Shown: positions 47,873-55,470 of the stretch, in pieces
How positions within the stretch are numbered: the stretch's first letter is position 1
Layout: each line of letters begins with the position of its first letter
DNA from: Pedobacter steynii
GTDB taxonomy: Bacteria > Bacteroidota > Bacteroidia > Sphingobacteriales > Sphingobacteriaceae
Length of the DNA: 64,000 bases
Direction of reading: 5' to 3'
Assembly (NCBI RefSeq): GCF_900103665.1
Contig: NZ_FNGY01000016.1
Location: forward strand, 93,932-157,931
Position numbers and translations under genes: made by a program
Notes under the pieces: generated by a model
Database searches by the model: none
Told to the model about the DNA's origin: nothing
What the model saw: the letters and a program-made list of their open reading frames with translations, nothing else

Positions 47873-48905
47873 ATACTATAGTTTTATTTGGATATTGAAG
47901 TACGAGTGTTTTTCCCTGTATTAAAAAGTCCTGGATGGGTTCTTTACTGTATCTTGTAATGTAAATGGTACCAATGTACTTGCATGATTTTTTGGTATCA
48001 TATACATCAATCAGATCATTTTCATTTTCCGGATCATTTTCGCCATCATTATCGGCTCTGACGTAAGAATTCACAAATAAAAGACCATCAGCAATTTGCA
48101 ACAATTGATTAACCGGCCTTGGAGCCTTAATAAATTTAGTAATTGTGTTATTTCTTATCGTAATCGTGTTCGGTCTGGTGGTAATCGTGTCAATGGTGTG
48201 AAAACGAATTTCCTCACTGAGTGTTGAATCGATTACCGATATGTTGTTATTATAATAATTCACGTAAAACAAATTCTTTCCGAAACGACTGAACATACCA
48301 TCGTCAGTCATAGACTCTTTTATAATCTGACTCTCTTTAGCAATGCGTTCATTTCCATCCTTATCAAATGTATTTGCCGTCAAAATCAGTTGATTCTGTT
48401 TCTCTCCCTGAATAAAGGCAAAAAATGAACTATCTGAGGACGGAATGGCGTTTTCAAAGTAGGTGTTGAATTTATAGACGGATTTTATTTTTTGTGACCT
48501 GGTGTCAAAGACAAATATTTTTTTATCATTATTACAATAGATATCAATCAATTGAGGGTCTGTAGGATGAATTGAGACATTGACAATATTTTGTGGATTT
48601 ATGATTGCAGGTAACTTAAGGAATGTTTTCGTTTGATCAGCATTGAATACAATCAGATTTTTATCCCCCATCTGATAAATAATAATTTTATCACCAGTTA
48701 AACCGACAATACTATAGAACTGTTTTTCTAAACCAAAATCGTTTCTGGGGTGTAAATTTATAGCCAGGGGTTTTCTTTGAAAGCCTCCTTGTTTTAAATA
48801 TTTTTGACTTGCCTTGTTGGCAGAAAAATTATAATAGAAGGCAATTAAAACAGCTAAAGAACAAATTAGACCGGCTAACAGAAGATAGGTACTTTTTTTT
48901 TTCAT
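47856..48905 (-). CDS. Membrane-anchored beta-propeller-like protein
   Basis: 349 residues: an N-terminal membrane anchor (about 7-26) followed by a beta-rich repeat protein with 4- to 6-strand sheets ('NLIVFNADQTKTFLKLPAIINPQ', 'KIFVFDTRSQKIKSVYKFN', 'LIDVYDTKKSCKYIGTIYI'). A propeller fold is plausible but not certain. First gene after the peptide genes; overlaps the MauE/DoxX gene. Confidence 0.62.
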   Translation of the reverse strand: MKKKSTYLLLAGLICSLAVLIAFYYNFSANKASQKYLKQGGFQRKPLAINLHPRNDFGLEKQFYSIVGLTGDKIIIYQMGDKNLIVFNADQTKTFLKLPAIINPQNIVNVSIHPTDPQLIDIYCNNDKKIFVFDTRSQKIKSVYKFNTYFENAIPSSDSSFFAFIQGEKQNQLILTANTFDKDGNERIAKESQIIKESMTDDGMFSRFGKNLFYVNYYNNNISVIDSTLSEEIRFHTIDTITTRPNTITIRNNTITKFIKAPRPVNQLLQIADGLLFVNSYVRADNDGENDPENENDLIDVYDTKKSCKYIGTIYITRYSKEPIQDFLIQGKTLVLQYPNKTIVYDFSL

Positions 48906-48950
48906 TTCAATAAGTGATAGAAATGGGGATTACTCCCCATGTTCTTGTTG

Positions 48951-49151
48951 TTAAGGCTTAATTGTTAATACTCCCTTAATCGTCTTTGTGACGCCAAGAG
49001 GTAAATGGATAACCATACAAGTGTTTGTAAAGGGAGCTACACAATTCCCATCACTTCCACCACCTGCTGATTCTGTCTCAGCTTTTGCGCTATTGAAACT
49101 AAACACTGCGATAACTGCGGCTGTTAGGCCTAAAATAATTCTGTTTTTCAT
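48951..49151 (-). CDS. DUF6520-like secreted small peptide (second copy)
   Basis: 66 residues: signal peptide (1-24, ...NSAKA) then a mature part beginning ETESAGGGS with the motif GNCVAPFTNTC, two Cys seven residues apart, and a tail ending GVLTIKP. 47% or so of positions are shared with the neighbouring copy by eye (ETESAGGG, APF.NTC, GVL). Likely a secreted, disulfide-bonded peptide of the DUF6520 family, whose function is unknown. Confidence 0.75.
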   Translation of the reverse strand: MKNRIILGLTAAVIAVFSFNSAKAETESAGGGSDGNCVAPFTNTCMVIHLPLGVTKTIKGVLTIKP

Positions 49152-49155
49152 TTTT

Positions 49156-49353
49156 TTAAGGTCTTACGTGTAAAACTCCAGTTTTTGTTGTGGTCACTCC
49201 ATTTATTACAATCTTGTAACATGTGTTGCTAAATGGCGCCTCGCAGGTTCCACCTGATCCTCCTCCAGCAGATTCAGTTTCAGCCATTACTGTACTGAAA
49301 GTGAATACTGACAAAACAAGAGCAATTAAGCTTAAGGTTTTTTTCATTTTCAT
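49156..49353 (-). CDS. DUF6520-like secreted small peptide (first copy)
   Basis: 65 residues: signal peptide (1-24, ...STVMA), mature part beginning ETESAGGGSGG, with the motif GTCEAPFSNTC and a tail ending GVLHVRP. It is only 4 bp from the second copy, so the two are co-expressed. The Gly-rich segment before the first Cys is a possible processing or attachment region. First gene of the eight-gene minus-strand run and presumably its regulatory entry point. Confidence 0.75.
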   Translation of the reverse strand: MKMKKTLSLIALVLSVFTFSTVMAETESAGGGSGGTCEAPFSNTCYKIVINGVTTTKTGVLHVRP

Positions 49354-49407
49354 TTAAGTTTTATTGTTAAATTAATTTTAGATCTACCGTCACGTGAACG
49401 ATTTAAA

Positions 49408-49415
49408 CAAACTTA
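49408..49415 (-). promoter_or_regulatory. Candidate -7 box for the DUF6520 operon
   Basis: Minus-strand TAAGTTTG matches the Bacteroidota -7 consensus TAnnTTTG exactly, 55 bp upstream of the first peptide gene. A TTG lies upstream, but with a 25-bp spacer instead of the usual ~20, so this is a weak call. Confidence 0.35.
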
Positions 49416-49509
49416 TAGCTTAAATAACTATTACTAAAGTCAATTTTGACTGATTTTTTCAAAATTCTCCATAAATTTCCAAGATATGACAGGGATAGAA
49501 AACACCCTG

Positions 49510-49749
49510 CTAAGTTTTTTTACCGACAAGTAAACAAGGCAGCGAAATGTTCATTTCATCATCTAACAGATCTGCAATCTTGATTTCAAAAACCTCGGCA
49601 ATTTTATAAAGTATTGATAAGGTTGGTTCACTTTCATTTCGCTCATATCTTCTATATGTACTTTCTGAAATTGATAATTTCTCTGCCATTACGATTGGTT
49701 CAATCTTTCTTAAAACGCGGATTATTTTAAGTCTGTGACCGATTTTCAT
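49510..49749 (-). CDS. Small Xre-type helix-turn-helix regulator
   Basis: 79 residues from the ATG at 49749 (MKIGHRLKIIRVLRKIEP). The HTH reads 'MAEKLSISESTYRRYERNESEPTLSILYKIAEVFEI', a clear Cro/C1-type domain. A longer frame reaching 49881 exists, but the added 44 residues do not look like a domain and lack HTH character, so I reject that start. It lies upstream of the DUF6520 operon on the same strand and is the likely controller. Confidence 0.8.
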   Translation of the reverse strand: MKIGHRLKIIRVLRKIEPIVMAEKLSISESTYRRYERNESEPTLSILYKIAEVFEIKIADLLDDEMNISLPCLLVGKKT

Positions 49750-50791
49750 ATTTAAATTGTTAAAAAAATTTGATAAAATTTGGTATACTAATCCGGAACT
49801 TTCAATATGCTTTATCAGCCATATCTTAGGGCAGGCCTCGGAAAAACAGGCCAATATTTTCCCTGCCGGAATCGAATTCATTTAATGCAAATACTAATTG
49901 ATCAGTTTTATCGTTTAGATTTGAAATTATTTGATGGAGCTCTTTATACGCCCCTCTCCGCCGGATGATGTGTCAGCCTTGAATACTGTAAATTGAAATG
50001 ATTAATGTCGATACAATTGTGGGATTGATTCTTTATTCATACGGTTTGGTTTAAATGGTTTAGTTTAGGTTTAGTTTAAAAAAAACATGAGCGCTCAGGA
50101 TATGCCGATTCTACAAATAGGCTTATTACTTATCAATGAAGTTAAGATGATTCATAAAAGAAAAACATTATAACATTGCGCAAACGTTTGTTTAACGATA
50201 TGGCAGCAAAAGTGTTAATTTATTTTCCGCGCGGAGTTACACGTTATAATATCCTTTATAAAGTTCAGTTCTGTCTGGCTTTTTTAAAGCTTAAACCATT
50301 TTTCATCTGAGTAAAACAGCTCTATAATTAGGTTATTTCAATTACAGATTAAGCCAATTAAGGCCAATAAAATGGAGTTTTTTTTGCTAATCAAGCCTTT
50401 TTAAAGGTAAACCGGATGAAAAAATGTCACCGGAGAATTGGCATGACTACTATCTTAATTTGATGATTCATCCGCCATAATATTTAGAATTTCTATCCAT
50501 TAAATTACATATTTTACTAAAACATGCAGAGGGGCATTAATACCCCCAAACTGACGACCTCAGACGACTTATTGTCATAAACAAGGCTAACATCCTTCGT
50601 TTATGTGGAAATTATGGAGATAAAGTGCCAAATTTGACGTTTCAATCAACAATCAATCGTTTGCGTAATAATACTAATACACACTTCATTTAACGAACTC
50701 ACCTTATTGACATTGCCGTATCCTGCCAAAGCACAGCAGTGCCAGGGTTACCAAAATGAAATTTCCGTATTAAAGAAAAATCAATAAATCT
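49750..50791. other. About 1 kb AT-rich non-coding region
   Basis: No convincing gene on either strand. It contains a T-rich repeat of TTTAGTTTA/GGTTTAGTTTA form (about 50042-50079), a perfect palindrome TGAGCGCTCA (50088-50097), the palindrome CAAACGTTTG (50181-50190, like a LacI-type operator) and CCGCGCGG (50228-50235). A small RNA or a degraded gene is possible but not supported. Confidence 0.55.
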
Positions 50792-51778
50792 ATGGGTTCC
50801 AAACGCTTCTTCCTGTTAATGCTCACCTGCAATTTATTCGCCTTCGGCGCAAAAGCACAAATGGACACTTCACATGTAGAAATATGGGGTGTACCTAATG
50901 GCTATTCAGAATTTGGCTACATGCGGTTTCTGAATGAGAAAAAAGTGACGGCCTGCATGCAGGATTTGAAAGTATCTGGTTATAAAGAAGCCTCTGTTAT
51001 TGGTCTTGAAGGACTTCGGCTGGTTTTATTAAGGGCAATCCCTGTCTATAGTTTTAGTCCCCCGGCAAAGAAGCGAAAGCTCTATCCACCGAAGAAAGTG
51101 ATCGATTTGCTTTACTTTGGAATCGATAACGACGAGGTTAATTTTGTCAAACAGGGTTATTTTGATTTCCTGAACAAGGATTCCGCTGCTGTCGATAAAA
51201 CGATCGCCATATATCAGCAGCTTGGTTTGCAGATTAAGAAGGAAAAAGTTTACGAAAAATTTGATTTAATCAGGAGCTTAGACAGTACCGATAAAGACAG
51301 CTGTCTGTATTTTTTAAAATGGTCCGCTGAGGCAAGGATGAAATCTGCTGCATTGCTGGGATATGTTGCTCAAGCCAGGTCTAAAGCCGATATGCTTGCC
51401 CTATTTCCTTTTTTACTGGACTTTACCGTCGGAGATGAAGCCACCACCTATCTAACCCGTTATTTAAGCCGGGTTGAACTGAATGCCCTGGATTGGCAGA
51501 AGCACCACACGATGTTCGTGTCCACCTTAAATTGCCCCGATCCTTTTAGGGCTACCACGCTCATGGAGCTTTATCAGGAAGAAAAACATTGTAAGCGTTA
51601 TGCCAGGCAAATTTTGGCGGATGGGAATGTGACGATAGTTGAAATACTTAAGGGCCGGAGAAGGGAGTTGGATGAGCTAAAAACTAAAACCGTTAAATTC
51701 TTAACCTACCTGACAGATCAAAAGTTCGGGAAGGATTATAATGCATGGTTAAACTATATCGGTAAAACCAATCTTTGA
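50792..51778 (+). CDS. Secreted protein of unknown function
   Basis: 328 residues with a signal peptide (1-22, ...FGAKAQ). The mature part is helical with a HEAT-like rhythm ('SAALLGYVAQARSKADMLALFPFLLDFTVGDEATTYLTRYL'). I do not recognise a family. It is followed 74 bp later by the cyclase gene on the same strand. Confidence 0.7.
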   Translation: MGSKRFFLLMLTCNLFAFGAKAQMDTSHVEIWGVPNGYSEFGYMRFLNEKKVTACMQDLKVSGYKEASVIGLEGLRLVLLRAIPVYSFSPPAKKRKLYPPKKVIDLLYFGIDNDEVNFVKQGYFDFLNKDSAAVDKTIAIYQQLGLQIKKEKVYEKFDLIRSLDSTDKDSCLYFLKWSAEARMKSAALLGYVAQARSKADMLALFPFLLDFTVGDEATTYLTRYLSRVELNALDWQKHHTMFVSTLNCPDPFRATTLMELYQEEKHCKRYARQILADGNVTIVEILKGRRRELDELKTKTVKFLTYLTDQKFGKDYNAWLNYIGKTNL

Positions 51779-51852
51779 TATACTTACCATAGTTGTTCTT
51801 TGCTTCCCTTTGTGTAAATTTAACTCAACCAAAACCAAAGGAAAGACATTTC

Positions 51853-52890
51853 ATGGCAATGAATAGAAGAATGCAGTTCAAAATAAAACAGCTTTGCATC
51901 ATCATAGCTTGCTGGATGATCATCGGTTTTATCATTGCAGTATACGATCACCTCGTCTTATTGACGCATAGTGCTCAGGGGCCAGCCCCTGGCTATACTT
52001 TTCCAATGGCGCTTGCCATCAATATGGGCGCCGGAATGTTCGGAGCCATCGTTGGCGGCAGTTTTCTCGTGTTTTATGTCAATGTCAAATACCAGGATAA
52101 GTCTTATGCCTATACCGTCATTGCGGTTACCCTTTCCTTCATTCTGATCATTGTCATCATTAACATCATCCTGACTATGATGGGCAAGCCAGACCTGCTC
52201 AGAATGGCTAAAAACGGATTGGTATGGTCAGTCATTGTGGCCATTACTCAGTTTCTAATCCAGATCAACAGCAAATTTGGCCATGGCATCTTTTGGGACA
52301 TCATCCGTGGAAAATACAATACCCCAAAAGAAGAACGCAGGATCTTCATGTTTCTCGACATCAATTCCTCCACCAGCATCGCCGAAAAGCTCGGCGACCA
52401 GAAATACCATGAGTTGTTAAAAGACTTTTTCAGCGACATTACCAACCCGATCATCGACAATAAGGGCGAAATCTATCAATACGTCGGAGATGAAGTAGTT
52501 GTAGCCTGGAAATATGAAGATGGCATTGAAAACGGCAAATGCATCAACTGCTTTTTCGACATTAAAACACAGATCAATAGTCTCCAGGAGAAATATAGGA
52601 AACTGTACGGTGTTGTTCCTGCTTTTAAAGCGGGCATTCACTGCGGAAAGGTCATTGCCGGAGAAATCGGGATCATCAAAAGAGACATCACCTATTCCGG
52701 CGATGTGCTCAATACCACTTCCAGAATCCAGAGCCTCTGTAAGGAGTTTAACCAGGAAATCATTGCTTCTGCAGACCTGATCACCGAACTCGGGATCACG
52801 AGTAATTACAACCTGCAAACACTGGGCTCAATCAAGCTGAGGGGAAAAGAAAAAGAGATGATGCTGGTCGCCCTGGCCCCGGTCAACTAA
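51853..52890 (+). CDS. Membrane class III nucleotidyl cyclase
   Basis: 345 residues from the ATG at 51853; a TTG at 51793 would add 20 residues of non-membrane sequence and is less likely. Four or so TM segments (about 10-145) precede a cyclase homology domain. Metal-binding Asp residues are in 'FMFLDINSSTSIA' and 'YQYVGDEVVVAW'; the 'AGIHCGKVIAGEIG' loop and 'YSGDVLNTTSRIQ' complete the site. At the usual purine-selecting Lys before the GDE motif I read Gln, so substrate choice between ATP and GTP is open. Confidence 0.85.
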   Translation: MAMNRRMQFKIKQLCIIIACWMIIGFIIAVYDHLVLLTHSAQGPAPGYTFPMALAINMGAGMFGAIVGGSFLVFYVNVKYQDKSYAYTVIAVTLSFILIIVIINIILTMMGKPDLLRMAKNGLVWSVIVAITQFLIQINSKFGHGIFWDIIRGKYNTPKEERRIFMFLDINSSTSIAEKLGDQKYHELLKDFFSDITNPIIDNKGEIYQYVGDEVVVAWKYEDGIENGKCINCFFDIKTQINSLQEKYRKLYGVVPAFKAGIHCGKVIAGEIGIIKRDITYSGDVLNTTSRIQSLCKEFNQEIIASADLITELGITSNYNLQTLGSIKLRGKEKEMMLVALAPVN

Positions 52891-52894
52891 AAAA

Positions 52895-52910
52895 GCCGTC
52901 CTAAGACGGC
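52895..52910. terminator. Intrinsic terminator, usable in both directions
   Basis: Stem GCCGTC / GACGGC with loop CTAA, flanked by an A run before and ATTTTC after, so it can terminate the cyclase transcript and the convergent gene ending at 52941. Confidence 0.8.
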
Positions 52911-52940
52911 ATTTTCATCGTATCAAAACTAAAAAAACTA

Positions 52941-53378
52941 TTATTTGGATTTCTCTTTCAAGAGTGTCACTTCTTTCTTCAACAGCTCAATTTCTGCCTG
53001 CTGTTCTTTAATCGCAGCCACCAATACCGGAATCAATTGTGCCGTTTCCACTTCATTGAAGCGCATGATCTTCGAATCGTTCTTTCCTGCAGGATAGCTC
53101 TTCGCGCTTTCATAAACCATTGCCGGGAATTCAGCTTGTACATTACTCGCTAAAAAGCCGTACTGCTGACCAGCCGGAAGCTTCAGAAAATTATATTTTT
53201 TGGTATCATATTTAAAGGTCACCGGTTCCAGTTTTTTCAACTGCCCGATAGAATGACCAATTTTATCAATATTTACTTTTAATGCGCTTTCGTCAATTTT
53301 TTGTGCCTGAACAGTTACTGCAGAAGCAGTCAATAAAAGTCCTAGTACAGAACCTTTAAATGCTAAAGGATATTTCAT
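52941..53378 (-). CDS. Secreted protein with S74/tail-fibre-type intramolecular chaperone domain
   Basis: 145 residues with a signal peptide (about 1-25, ...VTVQAQ). 'QLKKLEPVTFKYDTKKY' and 'QQYGFLASNVQAEFPAMV' match the peptidase S74 endosialidase-chaperone core, and the C-terminal helix 'VLVAAIKEQQAEIELLKKEVTLLKEK' is the usual coiled-coil end. Only the chaperone module is present; no larger fibre is attached. Related to similar small Bacteroidota proteins of unknown role. Confidence 0.78.
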   Translation of the reverse strand: MKYPLAFKGSVLGLLLTASAVTVQAQKIDESALKVNIDKIGHSIGQLKKLEPVTFKYDTKKYNFLKLPAGQQYGFLASNVQAEFPAMVYESAKSYPAGKNDSKIMRFNEVETAQLIPVLVAAIKEQQAEIELLKKEVTLLKEKSK

Positions 53379-53434
53379 ATGTATATAAATTAATGTAGAA
53401 AATTCTTGAATTCTTAGCCCGTATTTTCGGGTAA

Positions 53435-53737
53435 CTAAGCGCTAAGATCGGGAGGCGGATTGCTCAGCGTAAGGTAAACCTTTGCCATATCCGGAAAGGC
53501 AAAAGGGGGAAATACCGGATCAATCACCATCACTGAAACCGCCAGCATCGCAGGATCTGTAAAATCCTCATCCAGGGCTTCTGCCCTTTCTCCCGCTTTC
53601 TGGTCCTGCTCAGGAATTTCTTCTTCCTGCTGATCTGCAACCTGTTCCGTTTGATTAAAAACAGCTGCATACAACGGAGCACTCTTTACCAGCAGGAAAG
53701 AGAACAGGAGCAACAGACAGCTTAACTTCTTCATCAT
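53435..53737 (-). CDS. Small secreted acidic protein, unknown
   Basis: I take the start at 53737 (MMKKLSCLLLL), giving 100 residues with a standard signal peptide. A start at 53779 would overlap the terminator hairpin at 53765-53797. The mature part is very acidic ('QQEEEIPEQDQKAGERAEALDEDFTD') and ends Pro-rich. No family recognised. Confidence 0.55.
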   Translation of the reverse strand: MMKKLSCLLLLFSFLLVKSAPLYAAVFNQTEQVADQQEEEIPEQDQKAGERAEALDEDFTDPAMLAVSVMVIDPVFPPFAFPDMAKVYLTLSNPPPDLSA

Positions 53738-53764
53738 AGATCCTGCAAATTTGCAAAATAAAGA

Positions 53765-53797
53765 GGGGAAAATGGTCATGTTTCCACCATTTTCCCC
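53765..53797 (-). terminator. Terminator of the glycerol cluster
   Basis: On the minus strand a 12-bp perfect stem (GGGGAAAATGGT / ACCATTTTCCCC) is followed by TCTTTATTTT. It lies just after the outer-membrane protein gene ending at 53820 and separates that gene from the small acidic protein. Confidence 0.85.
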
Positions 53798-53819
53798 CTG
53801 AATTATTTAACCAGTCGTT

Positions 53820-54599
53820 TTAAAAAATATTCGCAACCAGTTGTAGCGTACCGGTTTTATGCTCCGGACTAAACATGGCCGTTGCAGCCACCGGAAGGTG
53901 GTATTTAAACAGAACCAGGTCTTTATTATAGGTAAGGCCACTATTCACGATGTTCGGATGATCCCCGTAAAAGTTTTTCTCTCTGCCAAAGGCAAAACCT
54001 CCACCCACAAAGACATGCAGGCTACTGTTTTCTTCATCCTGCCAAAGCACCTGATCCACCTGTACATAGTTCGAATAGGCATTCGCCCGCTTTCCATTTG
54101 CTTTCACATAGGTATCTCTTCCCGCCACAATCGTATTCCAGCTTAAGGTTAAGGGCAGTTTGAAATCAAACTTATAGGCAATTCCTGCATCGATAAAATG
54201 CGAGGTCGATCCATTGTTATAATTAAAAAGGTTCGCATTCGGGAAATCGCTGAAATTGTTAATGTCCCAAACACTGACCGTAAAACCTTTCTTCGTATAG
54301 CTCACATAATAATCAAACTCTTTGTAATTTCCGTTCAGACTTGCACCGCCCCAGAATCCCGCCTGAAAGCTCCCATCTTTGGATTTATAATGCAGGTCTA
54401 CATCCGAGATCGGCGCATCCGACACTTTAAAACCTCTCCAGATGTACAAGCTCCGAAGCTGTAAATTCGCATCAAAAGGTTTGTATTTTTTAATCGTTTT
54501 TTCGCTCTGATTCAGGGCGGTACTATCTTGTGCCTGAAGCGTCAGACCAGATAACAACAGCAAAGCAACAGCTACCCCACAATTCTTTAACCTATTCAT
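53820..54599 (-). CDS. Outer-membrane porin-like protein of the glycerol cluster
   Basis: 259 residues with a signal peptide (about 1-23, ...LTLQAQ) and alternating amphipathic beta strands ('DANLQLRSLYIWRGFKVSDAPISDVDLHY', 'LHVFVGGGFAFGREKNF'). It ends in a Phe-containing strand ('LQLVANIF'), as expected for outer-membrane insertion. It starts 6 bp after glpF, so it probably supplies the outer-membrane step of glycerol or glycerophosphodiester uptake. The substrate is inferred from the operon. Confidence 0.72.
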   Translation of the reverse strand: MNRLKNCGVAVALLLLSGLTLQAQDSTALNQSEKTIKKYKPFDANLQLRSLYIWRGFKVSDAPISDVDLHYKSKDGSFQAGFWGGASLNGNYKEFDYYVSYTKKGFTVSVWDINNFSDFPNANLFNYNNGSTSHFIDAGIAYKFDFKLPLTLSWNTIVAGRDTYVKANGKRANAYSNYVQVDQVLWQDEENSSLHVFVGGGFAFGREKNFYGDHPNIVNSGLTYNKDLVLFKYHLPVAATAMFSPEHKTGTLQLVANIF

Positions 54600-54605
54600 A
54601 TTTCT

Positions 54606-55334
54606 TTATTTTAACATCAAATGAAGGAATGCTGCCAGTGCAGCTCCTGTAAGCGGACCTATTACCGGAACCCAGGCATAAGCCCAGTCGTTTCCCGCTT
54701 TGTTTTTGATCGGAAGCAACATATGCATGATCCTGGGCCCAAGATCTCTTGCCGGATTAATGGCATATCCTGTGGTTCCTCCAAGGGAAAGCCCAATCAC
54801 CCAGACCAGTAGCGCCACAGGCAAAGCGCCTACAGAACCCAGCCCTACCACTTGTTTGGTATTCGCAATTTCCGCTCCCGTGATGTGAAAAATGGTGAAG
54901 ACCAATACAAAGGTGCCGACCACTTCACAAATGAAATTGATGCCGTAATTTCTGATCGCCGGTCCGGTGCAGAATACCGCCATCTTCGCGCCTGCATCTT
55001 CTGTACGGTCAAAATGATCTTTATGGGTAAGCCATACCAGAAAGGCGCCCATCATTGCCCCTAAAAACTGGGCAACAACATATCCCGGCACTGCTGCCCA
55101 TGGAAAAGCACCGCTGATGGCCAGTGCTACCGTTACTGCAGGGTTCAGGTGCGCTCCGCTATACGGCCCCGCCACCACGACCCCAACAAATACCGCCAGG
55201 GCCCAGGCCGTCGTGATTACGATCCAGCCACTGTTATTTCCTTTTGTGTCTTTTAAGACCACATTGGCTACTACGCCGTCGCCCAATAGAATGAGCAGCA
55301 TAGTACCAATCATTTCTGCAATAAATGGTGTCAT
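54606..55334 (-). CDS. glpF: Aquaglyceroporin / glycerol facilitator
   Basis: 242 residues, six TM segments. Both half-helix motifs are present: HLNPAVTV (Asn64) and AINPARDLGPR; the Asp after the second NPAR is typical of glycerol rather than water channels. It lies between glpK and the outer-membrane protein on the same strand, so it moves glycerol across the inner membrane for phosphorylation by GlpK. Confidence 0.92.
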   Translation of the reverse strand: MTPFIAEMIGTMLLILLGDGVVANVVLKDTKGNNSGWIVITTAWALAVFVGVVVAGPYSGAHLNPAVTVALAISGAFPWAAVPGYVVAQFLGAMMGAFLVWLTHKDHFDRTEDAGAKMAVFCTGPAIRNYGINFICEVVGTFVLVFTIFHITGAEIANTKQVVGLGSVGALPVALLVWVIGLSLGGTTGYAINPARDLGPRIMHMLLPIKNKAGNDWAYAWVPVIGPLTGAALAAFLHLMLK

Positions 55335-55387
55335 AGTGTTTGTTTTTGGTTGTTATTGATTGAAAATTTTGGGCAATAGTCTTCCCC

Positions 55388-55427
55388 CGCAGGGAGAAAA
55401 CGTTCAAAATGAACATCTCTCCCTGCG
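55388..55427 (-). other. Intercistronic stem-loop between glpK and glpF
   Basis: A 10-bp stem (CGCAGGGAGA / TCTCCCTGCG) encloses an inner 5-bp stem (GTTCA/TGAAC). There is no T tract on the minus strand, so a processing or stabilising element is likelier than a terminator. Confidence 0.45.
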
Positions 55428-55470
55428 TAAAAGCAAGGCGTTTTTATTAAAATTTAAGGGATTCTTTTCG

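Noticed and set aside
49750..49881. Longer N-terminus (44 residues) for the Xre regulator
   Set aside because: Extra residues lack domain character, and an in-frame ATG at 49749 starts a typical HTH protein.
51793..51852. TTG start of the cyclase gene
   Set aside because: The ATG at 51853 precedes the membrane segments, and the added residues look non-coding.
53738..53779. Longer start for the small acidic secreted protein
   Set aside because: It would run through a strong terminator hairpin and precede a proper signal peptide start.
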